A stretch of 38,492 bases of DNA from Bacteroidetes bacterium UBA2234 (GCA_002347985.1 DDYM01000023.1:19148-57639), one strand, 5' to 3'; counted from the stretch's first letter, positions 24,481 through 34,604 are shown. The notes: generated by a model not told the origin, from the letters alone. Made by a program: numbers and translations.

Positions 24481-26531
24481 AAAAAATAATTGGAGTCATT
24501 GCTGCTATGATGGCAGGTTCATTGATGGCACAGGAGCAACCCATTTTACCATTGGGTTTTGATTTCGATTTTAAATCGAATCATTTCAATGATCAAGAGG
24601 CGGTGAAGTTGATGGCCAAGCGAGCAAAAAGTGCCCGTGTAATTTTGTCTGGGGAGAATCATTATTATTCCAAGTTCAATTCTTTGGCGGAATACAGATT
24701 TTTGCGCATGATGCATGAGAATGCGGGTGTAAGGAACTTTGTGATTGAGTTAAGTCCAACCCGCGCTTATTTTATGGAGCGCTATTTTACCAAGGAAGAT
24801 TCCATTGCAAAAATGTTTTTGATGGCAACCAGCTCAAAGCATTACATGAATCTATTCGACAGTATTGCCAACTGGAATCGCAAATTGCCAGCGTCGGAGC
24901 AAATTAAAGTGCAGGGATTGGATGTAGAACGATTTAGTGATATGTCGGTCCTTTGGTTGTACGATATTTTAAAGCGCCGCGGTACGCCGCCAGCGGAGCT
25001 GGCGGCCGGCATCTATCTTGCCAGAAATGCTGCCAACGGTATTCTCACAGACGGACTGATGAATTTTTATAACGATGAAGAAGATTTCGTAGTCGAAACC
25101 GATGCAACCACAGAGGAATCATCGGAATCAATTGCCGATACTGCAGTTCTTGTCGCCACTTTCGACAGTGCAGGGGTAGAGCACCCCGTGGTAAAAATTC
25201 CAACTATCGAGGATTGGCAAGCGAGAGAATTTAATTCTATCATAGAACCTAGGCCCTCCGGTACAGGAGATGGCGAAGATGTGTTTTATTTGGTGGATTG
25301 GTTAAAAGAATACGGGGCAGCAGATGGACCTTTTGCGGATTCATGCAAAGCATGGAAAAATTGGCTTGGCTCCGATTATGCGGAATACGTAAAAGTATAT
25401 CGTCAATTGAAAGAATGGCAGCAATGGGAAAACCTCGACAATACAGCTCAGCAATACACTTGGCGGGAAGAACATATGTACCGAAATATGGTTGCATTGC
25501 TCAGCAACAACCCCAATGAGAAATATTACGGCCAATTCGGTAGATGTCACACTTCCCTGGTAAAGCAACAACAAGATTGTGGTTGGTTTGAATACAATAG
25601 TTTGCTAACCCGATTGAGGACGCGTTATTTCCAAAACGATACCTCTGTGATGTCGATTGGAATCTTCTACGTAAAAGACAAAGACAGCGATGGAGATATT
25701 TGCGCGGAAAATCTGAGTAATAACCCAACCATTAATGCCGAAGTTAAGGCCTTATATGAAACAGTGGATAATAACATGCTGCTGTTCGATCTTAGGGCGA
25801 GCGATTCGCAATTGAAAGAGTTGCCAAAGAAATTTAACTTTGTCTTGGTCCATGATTATACAGATCAGGCCGATGACGAAGAATCAAACTGGGGTGAATC
25901 GGATGAAAATTTCTCCACGCGGTATTTTTCTTTGGGTGCGAGTAGAATGATCATTCCTCAAATGATGACATCGTCTATGGTGCAGCATTTTGCCGATAAC
26001 CAATACGCTGTTTCCAATCCCAAATTGTTTTCGTATCAATTGTATCAAATGGGTGCCCATAGTTCCAACGCGAATTTATTGATCGGTGCAGGTGGCAAGA
26101 ACAAAGATATTTTCTCTGGTGAAAATGGGGAAAGGCTGAATTATGGATCTAGAACTTACACGGCGGATTTATTATTCCATACCAACAGTGGCCATCACAA
26201 GTGGGTGCTTGGAATAGGTGGAAGAGCTTGGTATCAAATCCAGCGTATTAAATATACACCTCCAACGTTAAATATTCTCAATCCAAGACCAGACGGTAGC
26301 AAAACGATTCAAAGTCGTGAATGGTTGCCGGCGGCTTATTTAAGTGTTGAAAGACGATTTGTAAGTCAATTCTCTCTGACATTCAATGTGGGTTATCGAA
26401 AAGATATGTCCACTGGAAAATGGTATTTTCAAAATAGCGGACTGCCCTACTATGAAGGAAAGTCAATTGGTGGCGATATGAGTTCGTTATTTGCTGAATT
26501 GGGTCTGCGAATCGGAATTATTAAATTATGA
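24477..26531 (+). CDS. Exported erythromycin-esterase-like protein with C-terminal barrel-like region
   Basis: A 684-residue exported protein with signal peptide MKKIIGVIAAMMAGSLMA. Residues about 40-400 carry the spaced motifs of the erythromycin esterase (EreA)/ChaN-like fold: VILSGENHYYSKFNSLAEYRF (E60, H62), FVIELSPTRAY (E91), VQGLDVERF (145-153), RxxxMxxN-like WREEHMYRNM (R330, M334, N337) and YYGQFGRCHTS (H358, where Ere proteins usually have HNxH). Residues about 195-265 are an acidic insertion. The last 150 residues look like outer-membrane beta strands, as in the previous gene. Some members hydrolyse ester substrates, but here a substrate cannot be named and resistance should not be assumed. 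Residues 170-177 are encoded by a perfect palindrome. It overlaps both neighbours by ATGA, between the unknown exported protein and pssA. Confidence 0.75.
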   Translation: MKKIIGVIAAMMAGSLMAQEQPILPLGFDFDFKSNHFNDQEAVKLMAKRAKSARVILSGENHYYSKFNSLAEYRFLRMMHENAGVRNFVIELSPTRAYFMERYFTKEDSIAKMFLMATSSKHYMNLFDSIANWNRKLPASEQIKVQGLDVERFSDMSVLWLYDILKRRGTPPAELAAGIYLARNAANGILTDGLMNFYNDEEDFVVETDATTEESSESIADTAVLVATFDSAGVEHPVVKIPTIEDWQAREFNSIIEPRPSGTGDGEDVFYLVDWLKEYGAADGPFADSCKAWKNWLGSDYAEYVKVYRQLKEWQQWENLDNTAQQYTWREEHMYRNMVALLSNNPNEKYYGQFGRCHTSLVKQQQDCGWFEYNSLLTRLRTRYFQNDTSVMSIGIFYVKDKDSDGDICAENLSNNPTINAEVKALYETVDNNMLLFDLRASDSQLKELPKKFNFVLVHDYTDQADDEESNWGESDENFSTRYFSLGASRMIIPQMMTSSMVQHFADNQYAVSNPKLFSYQLYQMGAHSSNANLLIGAGGKNKDIFSGENGERLNYGSRTYTADLLFHTNSGHHKWVLGIGGRAWYQIQRIKYTPPTLNILNPRPDGSKTIQSREWLPAAYLSVERRFVSQFSLTFNVGYRKDMSTGKWYFQNSGLPYYEGKSIGGDMSSLFAELGLRIGIIKL
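24986..25006. repeat. Perfect palindrome with 3-nt loop inside the esterase-like gene
   Basis: GCCGCCAGC and GCTGGCGGC flank the loop GGA: 9-bp arms. Locally very GC-rich in an AT-leaning gene; encodes about TPPAELAA. Confidence 0.75.
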
Positions 26532-27292
26532 AAAATAGCATTAAGTCGTTTGTTTTAGAGATTCCTAATCTCATTACTCTCAGCAATTTGGCTTGCGGGT
26601 TGCTGGGTATTGGCTTTGTGATACAGGGCATGGAATGGATGGGCTTTGTTTGCCTTTTGTCGGGTGCTTTTTTGGATTTTTTTGATGGCTTGGCCGCTAG
26701 GAAATTGGGCGTTGCCGGTGAAATGGGTAAACAACTCGATTCCTTGGCGGATGTTGTTACATTTGGCGTTTTGCCAGGTCTTATTTGGAAGTCGCTCATG
26801 GAGTTCAATGGATATTGTCCTACCGGTGTGTTTTGCATCAATCAATACATTTGGATGCTGATACCCTTGGCGGCCGCGTATCGTTTGGCAAAATTTAACA
26901 TTGATACCAGGCAAACGACGGGCTTTATAGGGATTCCAACGCCGATGACGGGTATGGCGCTAGGCAGTTTTGCATGGATGAGTTATACCCTCAGTTATAC
27001 CGGAAATATCTGGATTCTGGAAAAACCCCTAATTGATTTGTCGGGTTTGTTTTCCAACTATTATGTTTGGTTGTACATGCCTTTGCTGGCGTCTTATATG
27101 ATGATAAGTGAAATCCCAATGCTTTCGTTAAAGAGAGTTCAGAATGATCCTTTGGGTAAGTACAAGATGATTTTGCTAGGAATGACCATTCCGTGTTTGT
27201 TGTTTGGAAGCACCGGAGTTATCGTCTATTATTTTGGTTATATTCTTGTTTCCATTTTGTCGAACTTTGCAACAAAATCAGTCAATCAATGA
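26528..27292 (+). CDS. pssA: CDP-diacylglycerol-serine O-phosphatidyltransferase
   Basis: A 254-residue CDP-alcohol phosphatidyltransferase with about six to seven membrane helices. The signature DGxxAR-x8-Gxxx-D-xxx-D is complete: D53 G54, A57 R58, G67, D71, D75. [17 protein letters not shown] at the start is typical of bacterial type II PssA, making phosphatidylserine from CDP-diacylglycerol and serine, the precursor of phosphatidylethanolamine. The family also includes phosphatidylglycerophosphate and other synthases; the N-terminal pattern favours PssA. No phosphatidylserine decarboxylase gene is in the window. Start overlaps the esterase-like stop by ATGA, and its own stop overlaps purE by ATGA. 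Confidence 0.94.
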   Translation: MKNSIKSFVLEIPNLITLSNLACGLLGIGFVIQGMEWMGFVCLLSGAFLDFFDGLAARKLGVAGEMGKQLDSLADVVTFGVLPGLIWKSLMEFNGYCPTGVFCINQYIWMLIPLAAAYRLAKFNIDTRQTTGFIGIPTPMTGMALGSFAWMSYTLSYTGNIWILEKPLIDLSGLFSNYYVWLYMPLLASYMMISEIPMLSLKRVQNDPLGKYKMILLGMTIPCLLFGSTGVIVYYFGYILVSILSNFATKSVNQ

Positions 27293-27798
27293 AGAAAATA
27301 GGTATCATCATGGGGAGCGACAGCGACCTCCCAGTTATGAAAGAAGCCGCAAGCATCTTGGATGCCTTAGGGGTTGAATATGAATTAACGGTTGTTAGCG
27401 CACATCGAACACCAAAGCGTTTGATGGAATATTCTGAATCTGCGGCAGGAAGAGGCTTAGAAGTAATAATTGCGGGTGCCGGTGGTGCCGCCCATTTGCC
27501 GGGGATGGTGGCGTCTTTCACGCATTTGCCTGTTATTGGAGTTCCGGTTCATACCAAAAGTATGAGTGGCGTAGATAGCTTGTATAGCATCGTTCAGATG
27601 CCTCCAGGAGTGCCGGTGGCCACAGTTGCAATCAACGGTGCCAAGAATGCAGGAATATTGGCTGCGCAAATCTTGAGCGTGGCAGATAAAGAACTTGCAA
27701 AACGCGTAGCTGATTTTAAGGAATCAATGAAGTCTGAAGTTTTGGGTAAGGCAGATCGATTGGAGATAGAGGGATGGAAAAAATATTTGGGTGAGTAA
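27289..27798 (+). CDS. purE: N5-carboxyaminoimidazole ribonucleotide mutase
   Basis: A 169-residue class I PurE, converting N5-CAIR to CAIR in purine synthesis. Motifs: [12 protein letters not shown] at the N-terminus, SAHRTPKRL, the loop [15 protein letters not shown], and [33 protein letters not shown] 27289 overlaps the pssA stop (ATGA); the frame stays open to 27193 inside pssA but lacks family sequence there. PurE usually pairs with PurK, which is not in this window. Confident. Confidence 0.98.
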   Translation: MKKIGIIMGSDSDLPVMKEAASILDALGVEYELTVVSAHRTPKRLMEYSESAAGRGLEVIIAGAGGAAHLPGMVASFTHLPVIGVPVHTKSMSGVDSLYSIVQMPPGVPVATVAINGAKNAGILAAQILSVADKELAKRVADFKESMKSEVLGKADRLEIEGWKKYLGE

Positions 27799-27810
27799 AC
27801 GGAGAGCCCT

Positions 27811-28386
27811 GTGATAATTGTAGGAAATGCCTTGGTGTCTGAAGACATTTTGGAAAAGAAATTCGAATGCCAAATTTCACTGTGCAAAGGAGCATGTTGT
27901 GTTCATGGCGATGCGGGTGCACCTTTGGAAGCGAGTGAATTGGAGATTATAGAAAAGGAATTGGAACATGTGAGGCCTTTTATGGGTGAGGAAGGGCTGG
28001 CTTTGCTTGATGCCCAAGGCTTTCATGAAAAAGATAGAGATGGCGACTTGGTAACCGTTTGTCGTCCTACCGGCGAATGTCTATTTGTTGTCTATGATGC
28101 ATCGGGGATTGCCGGCTGTGCCATCGAGAAGGCATATTTCGATAACAAAACATGGTTTAGAAAACCCATGAGTTGTCATTTGTATCCCATTCGCGCCAAG
28201 CAATACGGGGACTATATGGCCCTGAATTATCATCATTGGAATTTGTGTAACGATGCCTGCAAGGTAGGCGAAGAAAAAAAAGTGCCTGTTTACCGTTTTT
28301 TGAAGGAGGCCCTCACCCGGAAAATGGGTCCGGTCTGGTACGAAGAATTTGAGGCGATTGCAGAGGCCTGGGCCGAGAGGGAGTAA
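27811..28386 (+). CDS. DUF3109 cysteine-rich protein
   Basis: A 191-residue soluble protein of the DUF3109 family, common in Bacteroidota. Cysteines cluster as C20, C25, C29 and C30 in FECQISLCKGACCVHGDAG, then CRPTGEC, GCAIE, KPMSCHLYPIR and CNDAC. The C-x-CC and HLYP patterns resemble YkgJ-type zinc or iron binding, so a metal or Fe-S site is likely. No function is established. The start is GTG 27811 (M I I V G N A L V S), where family members begin; 12 bases separate it from purE, so it is probably the last gene of the yicC unit. It converges with the UbiA-family gene, 9 bases apart. Confidence 0.93.
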   Translation: MIIVGNALVSEDILEKKFECQISLCKGACCVHGDAGAPLEASELEIIEKELEHVRPFMGEEGLALLDAQGFHEKDRDGDLVTVCRPTGECLFVVYDASGIAGCAIEKAYFDNKTWFRKPMSCHLYPIRAKQYGDYMALNYHHWNLCNDACKVGEEKKVPVYRFLKEALTRKMGPVWYEEFEAIAEAWAERE

Positions 28387-28395
28387 TCGTTGGTT

Positions 28396-29295
28396 TTAAG
28401 GCGCTGAAAATAAGACGCTAATCAACCCAACCAGCATTGTGAGTTTGAGCCATTTGCTGATTTTCTTGTAATCACGTTTGTTTTGTGCCTTGCCTATCAT
28501 CCACATAGATTTGAATATCATGGGTACGAGGCCAAGAACCAAAAAGGCGGGGAAAATGAACTTATGGGATTCAATGGGTGATTTGACGTTCAATAGAGTT
28601 TGGATCGAAAGCAAATAGGCGGATGTAACCAAGAATATGATAATCAGGGCCAAAATAACATTGCTTAGAATATTGGTTTTTCGTGTGCCATGGACAATTG
28701 GGAATGTTTCGCACCCCTGTTCTTTGTCGCCTTCAATATCTTCGGCATCTTTCACTAACTCCCTTGCCATTGTGAGCAGAAAAGCCAAAAACGCGTATTC
28801 GGCAAAATAGGCGGAGTGAATTTCATGAATGCCACGGGAGGCGATATAAATGACCGAGCCCGACATAAAAGCGATGAGCGAATTTCCTGGCAATCCCATC
28901 GCCTTGAGATCGGATGAATAAAAATAGAGAAGTATCGCAATGGCAGAGGAAAATAAACCAATGCCAAGCCCAGCATAATACCCGCATATTTGGCCTAACA
29001 CAGTTAGAACGATATAATAAACGATGGCGGCTTTGTGCGAGATGTCACGCTTAAGAATTCGTTTGTTGGGACGATTGATGTGGTCTGTTTCTACATCGAA
29101 AAGATCATTGATGATATATCCGCCTGCTGCTGTCAAACAACATGTGAGGATGATTAATACAGATTCAGGCCAGACAATATTGGACCAATCAACGTTGAAA
29201 TAACTCGTTCTAGAGGCAGCAATCATGAAAACCCCTTGGGTGAAAAGGGTGAGCAGAATGTTGTTTGGCCTCAGAATGGCGAGATAGGGTCGCAT
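28396..29295 (-). CDS. UbiA-family prenyltransferase
   Basis: A 299-residue integral membrane enzyme with about eight to nine helices. Both Asp-rich prenyl-diphosphate/Mg motifs are seen: NDLFDVETDHINRPNKR and DAEDIEGDKEQGCETFPI. The second fits the geranylgeranylglycerol-phosphate-synthase-like subgroup often annotated in Bacteroidota simply as geranylgeranylglycerol-phosphate geranylgeranyltransferase. The acceptor could be a quinone ring, a heme or another lipid; the sequence does not decide. ATG 29295 gives MRPYLAILRPNNILL, the usual opening; a TTG at 29313 is less likely. It lies 24 bases after def, probably in the ruvX-def-UbiA unit. Confidence 0.93.
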   Translation of the reverse strand: MRPYLAILRPNNILLTLFTQGVFMIAASRTSYFNVDWSNIVWPESVLIILTCCLTAAGGYIINDLFDVETDHINRPNKRILKRDISHKAAIVYYIVLTVLGQICGYYAGLGIGLFSSAIAILLYFYSSDLKAMGLPGNSLIAFMSGSVIYIASRGIHEIHSAYFAEYAFLAFLLTMARELVKDAEDIEGDKEQGCETFPIVHGTRKTNILSNVILALIIIFLVTSAYLLSIQTLLNVKSPIESHKFIFPAFLVLGLVPMIFKSMWMIGKAQNKRDYKKISKWLKLTMLVGLISVLFSAP

Positions 29296-29319
29296 AGCTA
29301 CAAGTGGTAGCAAGCTACA

Positions 29320-29874
29320 TTATTTTTTTGGAAATTTCATCTTGTAGGGGGCGTTGACCATCCCTTGAGATATGTTTTGTAATTTCTTTTTCAGCATGTT
29401 GCGTTTGAGTGGATGTATGCGGTCCGTAAACAATATGCCTTCGATATGGTCGTACTCGTGTTGAATGATTCGGGCCGCCATGCCTTCATAAGTCTCTGTT
29501 TTCTCCTGGAAATTTTCATCCAAATATTGAATGGTGACTTTGGCGTTTCGTTTCACATTGGCTCTCACAAAAGGGATGGAAAGGCAACCTTCCTCATATT
29601 CCCATGGTGTGTCGAACTCCTCCAGAATTTTCGCATTGATAAATACCTGTTTGAAATCTTTGGTGCTCGGGTCATCTTCAATGTCGGTTCCGTCCACAAT
29701 AAATAACCGAATCGGCAAGCCAATTTGGGGGGCCGCCAAACCAATTCCACTGCTATCGTACATGGTTTCAAACATGTTTTCCAATAGGGTATTTAGTCCT
29801 TCGTATTCTGGCGTGATGTCTTCGGCTTTTTTGCGGAGTACGGGCATTCCGTAGGCGTAAATGGGCAGTATCAT
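29320..29874 (-). CDS. def: Peptide deformylase
   Basis: A 184-residue metalloenzyme that removes formyl from the N-terminal Met of new proteins. Motif I GIGLAAPQIG (43-52), motif II EEGCLSIP (C97 is a metal ligand) and motif III QHEYDHIEG (H139, E140, H143) are complete, so it should be active. Length and ILPIYAYGMPVLRKKAEDI start are usual for Bacteroidota. ATG 29874 overlaps the ruvX stop by ATGA. Confident. Confidence 0.98.
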   Translation of the reverse strand: MILPIYAYGMPVLRKKAEDITPEYEGLNTLLENMFETMYDSSGIGLAAPQIGLPIRLFIVDGTDIEDDPSTKDFKQVFINAKILEEFDTPWEYEEGCLSIPFVRANVKRNAKVTIQYLDENFQEKTETYEGMAARIIQHEYDHIEGILFTDRIHPLKRNMLKKKLQNISQGMVNAPYKMKFPKK

Positions 29875-30284
29875 GAAATTTTCTGTAGGTAAGTTTGGAG
29901 GATAATGGCGGCGCTTACGGCATCGATGAGACCTTTGTTCGCCCTTTGGGATTTCTTTGCCCCGGAGGCGATGATAGACTGCTGTGCTTCGTGACTTGTG
30001 AGACGCTCATCAATAGTAAAAACGGGTATTTCTGGATAGGTTGATTTGAGCGCTTCGATGAATTGCTTTACCGGCTGGGTGGCATCGGTATCGGTTCCAT
30101 TCAGGTTCGTAGGCAGACCCACAACAAAGGATTCCACGTCTTCATCGTACAGATAGGAGTCGAGATACATTTTCAAGTCCACTGTATATACCATTTCAAG
30201 GGGTTGGGCGATCATTTTTAGGGGGTCTGTTACGGCGAGGCCAGTGCGCTTACTACCATAATCGATGCCCATGATTCTTCCCAT
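29871..30284 (-). CDS. ruvX: YqgF/RuvX family RNase H-like nuclease
   Basis: A 137-residue RNase H-fold protein of the YqgF/RuvX family, implicated in 16S rRNA 5' end processing and proposed as a Holliday-junction resolvase. MGIDYGSKRTGLAVTDP carries the first catalytic Asp; FVVGLPTNLNGTD, FTIDERLTSHEAQ and GLIDAVSAAIILQ carry the rest. ATG 30284 (MGRIMGIDYG) matches homologues, which usually begin with GRI or similar. A TATCTTTG box ends only 4 bases upstream, so the message would be leaderless. It precedes def. Confident on family. Confidence 0.96.
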   Translation of the reverse strand: MGRIMGIDYGSKRTGLAVTDPLKMIAQPLEMVYTVDLKMYLDSYLYDEDVESFVVGLPTNLNGTDTDATQPVKQFIEALKSTYPEIPVFTIDERLTSHEAQQSIIASGAKKSQRANKGLIDAVSAAIILQTYLQKIS

Positions 30285-30288
30285 TTTA

Positions 30289-30296
30289 CAAAGATA
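30289..30296 (-). promoter_or_regulatory. Promoter -7 box upstream of ruvX
   Basis: TATCTTTG matches TAnnTTTG and ends 4 bases before ATG 30284. The same octamer lies upstream of alanine dehydrogenase. No clear -33 element. Confidence 0.55.
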
Positions 30297-30375
30297 CGGA
30301 AATGCTAGAATTGGGCGGTGGGATTCTATATGGGATGTATAGGGGTTGTTTTTTATATCGGGAGTTGTTGTAAAT

Positions 30376-30406
30376 AAAAGGGCCCCGTCGTAGACGGGGC
30401 CCTTTT
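30376..30406 (-). terminator. Terminator of the groESL operon
   Basis: A perfect 14-bp stem (AAAAGGGCCCCGTC on the plus strand) with a GTA loop lies 65 bases after the groEL stop. T-runs follow on both strands, so it could also stop plus-strand transcription. It separates groEL from ruvX; the other 150 or so bases of that gap show only the ruvX promoter box. Confidence 0.88.
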
Positions 30407-30471
30407 TAATCCCTGCAAAGAGAAATTTCCTTGCAGCGCATTGAATACTTATTAGAATCTGAAAGAATGAA

Positions 30472-32398
<1,927 letters not shown>

Positions 32399-32430
32399 AG
32401 TATTATTGTTTTTGATTTTGCTTTCACTTG

Positions 32431-32445
32431 GCGAATTGTGTGCCA
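32431..32445 (-). promoter_or_regulatory. Sigma-54-like -24/-12 sequence upstream of groES
   Basis: TGGCAC-N5-TCGC against consensus TGGCAC-N5-TTGC: one mismatch, with GG and GC at the required spacing. The inferred transcript start would fall about 20 bases before the groES ATG. No TAnnTTTG box is found in this 118-base gap. Only the match supports it. Confidence 0.4.
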
Positions 32446-32511
32446 ATGGCGAAAAGGAGGTTTTGGGGGGTAGGGACGACGAAAATTTGTCAGTTTAACC
32501 CCTGGCGGGTA

Positions 32512-32524
32512 TGTCATTATGACA
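32512..32524. repeat. Short palindrome between waaA and groES
   Basis: TGTCATTATGACA is a perfect inverted repeat covering the waaA stop codon, about 114 bases upstream of groES. It could be an operator, but at this length it could be chance. Confidence 0.3.
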
Positions 32525-33779
32525 ACCTTTCACAAAACGCGATGATATTGGCTTGTTGGTTTTGCGCCACATTTTTGGCAATTTGGCCAATGGGATGAGG
32601 TTGATTGGGGGAAAAGGATTGAAAAAGTTGAAGCAATGCGTTATCAAATTCGGATTGATTTTTCACTGAAAATCCGCAACCGGCTTGAATGAATTGATCT
32701 GCTTCGGGAAATTTATTGTGTTTGGGTCCAAAGATGATAGGGAGTCCAAACGCTGCCGCTTCGATGGTATTGTGTAGGCCTTTTCCAAAGGCACCGCCGA
32801 TTACGGCAATGGTACCAAAACGATAGGATTCGGCGAGGAGACCAATGCTATCAAGGATAAGGATGTGGGTATTTGTTGGGATGTTTTTGGAGCATTCGCT
32901 AAATCGAAGGGCTTGGGTATTGATTGTTTCAAGACATTGATTTTGAATGGCTTCACAGAAATTGTTGTTGATATTGTGGGGTGCAATGAGGATTTGGCCG
33001 TGGGGGAGAATTTCTGGATTTTTTTGAAAGAAATGCAGAATTAGATTGATTTCGGGTTGCCAAGCACTGCCGAGGACAAGGGTAGGTTTTTGGGTGAGCC
33101 AGTTTTGTAATTCTATGGGCAGGGCGGAGGGTTGCAGGGTTCTTTGAACGGCGCGATTGAATTTTGTATCGCCGAAAACGAAGGTGTTGTTGAGGTTATT
33201 TTCGACGGCAATTTGATGCATTTTGGCGTTGATGACTCCGATGGCATTGAGTTTTTGAAGTAGCTGTAACCAGGGTTTCCCAAGGGGTTTGAAGAGCCAG
33301 TGTTGGGGGGTTATAGAAACGCCGAGGGCGTAGCAGGGTATATTACGTAGTAGGGTTTGTTGGATGAAATGGTACCAAAAATCGTAGCGGATGAAAATGA
33401 CTGTGGAGGGGTTCCATTGCTCGAGGCAGCGCTGCGCGCTGCCTCGACTATCCAACGGCAAATATGCTTTGGACTGATTCAATTCTAACTTGGAATGTTC
33501 ATACCCGGAAGGAGAAAAAAACGTGAACAAAATATGCCGTTGGCTAGAGGCCGCCTGCAAGGCGGCCGCAATGGGCTTAGCCATTTCAAACTCCCCTAAC
33601 GATGCACAATGAATCCAAATCAATTCCTTCGGAACAACCCCGTCCTTCCACCAACCTTCTTTCAATCGAGCTCTGGATTCGCGCTGACCGTCTCTCAAAC
33701 GCTTTGCCTTGGCATTCCACAGCGAAAGCAATCGTATGCCCATCGCATAACATCGCATCGCTACATCGTAAACCCTCAT
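32517..33779 (-). CDS. waaA: 3-deoxy-D-manno-octulosonic acid transferase
   Basis: A 420-residue GT30 enzyme adding Kdo from CMP-Kdo to lipid A precursor at the inner membrane. One N-terminal membrane segment (VYDVAMRCYAMGIRLLSLW) anchors it. The N-terminal domain has WIHCASLGEFEMAKP, with the likely catalytic Glu in GEFE, and FTFFSPSGYEHSKL. The C-terminal domain has LVLGSAWQPE and IGGAFGKGLHNTIEAAAFGLPIIFGPKHNKFPEA. Length normal. ATG 33779 follows the outer-membrane-like protein gene by 3 bases, so the two are coupled. Two perfect GC-rich palindromes (33421-33447 and 33549-33567) lie in the coding sequence without changing the expected spacing between motifs. Confident. Confidence 0.96.
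   Translation of the reverse strand: MRVYDVAMRCYAMGIRLLSLWNAKAKRLRDGQRESRARLKEGWWKDGVVPKELIWIHCASLGEFEMAKPIAAALQAASSQRHILFTFFSPSGYEHSKLELNQSKAYLPLDSRGSAQRCLEQWNPSTVIFIRYDFWYHFIQQTLLRNIPCYALGVSITPQHWLFKPLGKPWLQLLQKLNAIGVINAKMHQIAVENNLNNTFVFGDTKFNRAVQRTLQPSALPIELQNWLTQKPTLVLGSAWQPEINLILHFFQKNPEILPHGQILIAPHNINNNFCEAIQNQCLETINTQALRFSECSKNIPTNTHILILDSIGLLAESYRFGTIAVIGGAFGKGLHNTIEAAAFGLPIIFGPKHNKFPEADQFIQAGCGFSVKNQSEFDNALLQLFQSFSPNQPHPIGQIAKNVAQNQQANIIAFCERLS
33421..33447. repeat. Perfect palindrome with 3-nt loop inside waaA
   Basis: TCGAGGCAGCGC and its exact reverse complement flank the loop TGC: 12-bp arms, the longest of the set. It encodes about SRGSAQRCLE, a stretch of normal length for the family. 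Confidence 0.88.
33549..33567. repeat. Perfect palindrome with 3-nt loop inside waaA
   Basis: GGCCGCCT and AGGCGGCC flank the loop GCA: 8-bp arms. It encodes about AAALQAAS, just after the GEFE motif. Confidence 0.7.
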
Positions 33780-33782
33780 GAA

Positions 33783-34604
33783 TTAAAAGTATTCGGCGTC
33801 CTTGATTACCCCAGACTTGCGGATGATAATCGGAATAATTAACCCGCCACTGATATTGAAACCTAAGTCTAACTGCTTCGCATTCGGTGCCCTGAAGGTG
33901 CCGAAATCCCAATCTCTTGTGGTTTTTGTGATCCCCTGATTGCTTCCCAATCCTACATAGAAACTCAGTACTTCTGGATTGATATATTGAAGGCGAAACT
34001 GCTCAGAAAAACACATTCCCCTCCGATACGCATCATATCCCTGTGTGAAATCATTCTCTAATTGAGGCAACCTTCCCTTGTCGAACTGAAACTTTGTATA
34101 ATGCTCGTCCCGACCAATCCCCCCAACTACACTCATGGTCCAAGTTCTAGGATTGCTCAATGTGCTTTCACGCAGTGCCCACATTCTACCCATCACGATG
34201 CAAGCATTGTAACCCCGCAAATAGGTTCTGATCACCGCTGGATTTCCATTGATGTCGAACAAATTCTGCGAAGGCCCCACAATTCCGCCATACAAACTGT
34301 CCGTGTTGATCGTTCTACCTGTATAGGGCATGTAATTAAAGCCAATCAACCATTTTTCCTTGTGTTGGTATTCCGCACCAAGATCAAAAATGGCTGTGCC
34401 CGCGTATCTATTCGACCAAGCGCCTGCGTTGACTTGATAGCCAGAGCCCAAGTGTAAACTGACCCAATTGGGACGAATTAATGGTTTTTTCAGGTTTGTT
34501 GGTGCCGGTAATAAGGTGCCATTGCCTGGGGATTGAGCAAAAATGCTCCCGATACATCCACAAAGCATCGCGAAGAAAAAACTATGAAGTGTTGGAAATC
34601 GCAT
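33783..34604 (-). CDS. Exported outer-membrane beta-barrel-like protein
   Basis: A 273-residue protein with signal peptide MRFPTLHSFFFAMLCGCIGSIFAQ. The mature part is rich in Gly and aromatic residues with alternating patterns (WVSLHLGSGYQVNAGAW, TAIFDLGAEYQHKEKWLIGFNYMP, FSEQFRLQYINPEVLSFYVGLG, LDLGFNISGGLIIPI), like a small Bacteroidota outer-membrane barrel. It ends GVIKDAEYF. Function unknown. ATG 34604 is chosen over an upstream GTG because it fits the signal peptide and follows a promoter box by 10 bases. It sits 3 bases before waaA, so it is coexpressed with a lipid A enzyme; a role in the outer membrane is likely but not shown. Confidence 0.75.
   Translation of the reverse strand: MRFPTLHSFFFAMLCGCIGSIFAQSPGNGTLLPAPTNLKKPLIRPNWVSLHLGSGYQVNAGAWSNRYAGTAIFDLGAEYQHKEKWLIGFNYMPYTGRTINTDSLYGGIVGPSQNLFDINGNPAVIRTYLRGYNACIVMGRMWALRESTLSNPRTWTMSVVGGIGRDEHYTKFQFDKGRLPQLENDFTQGYDAYRRGMCFSEQFRLQYINPEVLSFYVGLGSNQGITKTTRDWDFGTFRAPNAKQLDLGFNISGGLIIPIIIRKSGVIKDAEYF

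Noticed and set aside
24477..26531. Macrolide resistance determinant
   Set aside because: Only the fold motifs match; an exported protein with a divergent HNxH motif in a housekeeping operon gives no support for drug hydrolysis.
27193..27288. Upstream extension of purE inside pssA
   Set aside because: PurE proteins begin at [13 protein letters not shown]; the ATGA overlap at 27289 is the natural start.
32399..32516. CIRCE/HrcA operator before groES
   Set aside because: No TTAGCACTC or GAGTGCTAA half-sites are present in the gap.
33319..33331. ACGCC-GAG-GGCGT palindrome in waaA
   Set aside because: It fits the 3-nt loop pattern, but 5-bp arms are expected many times by chance in this length.
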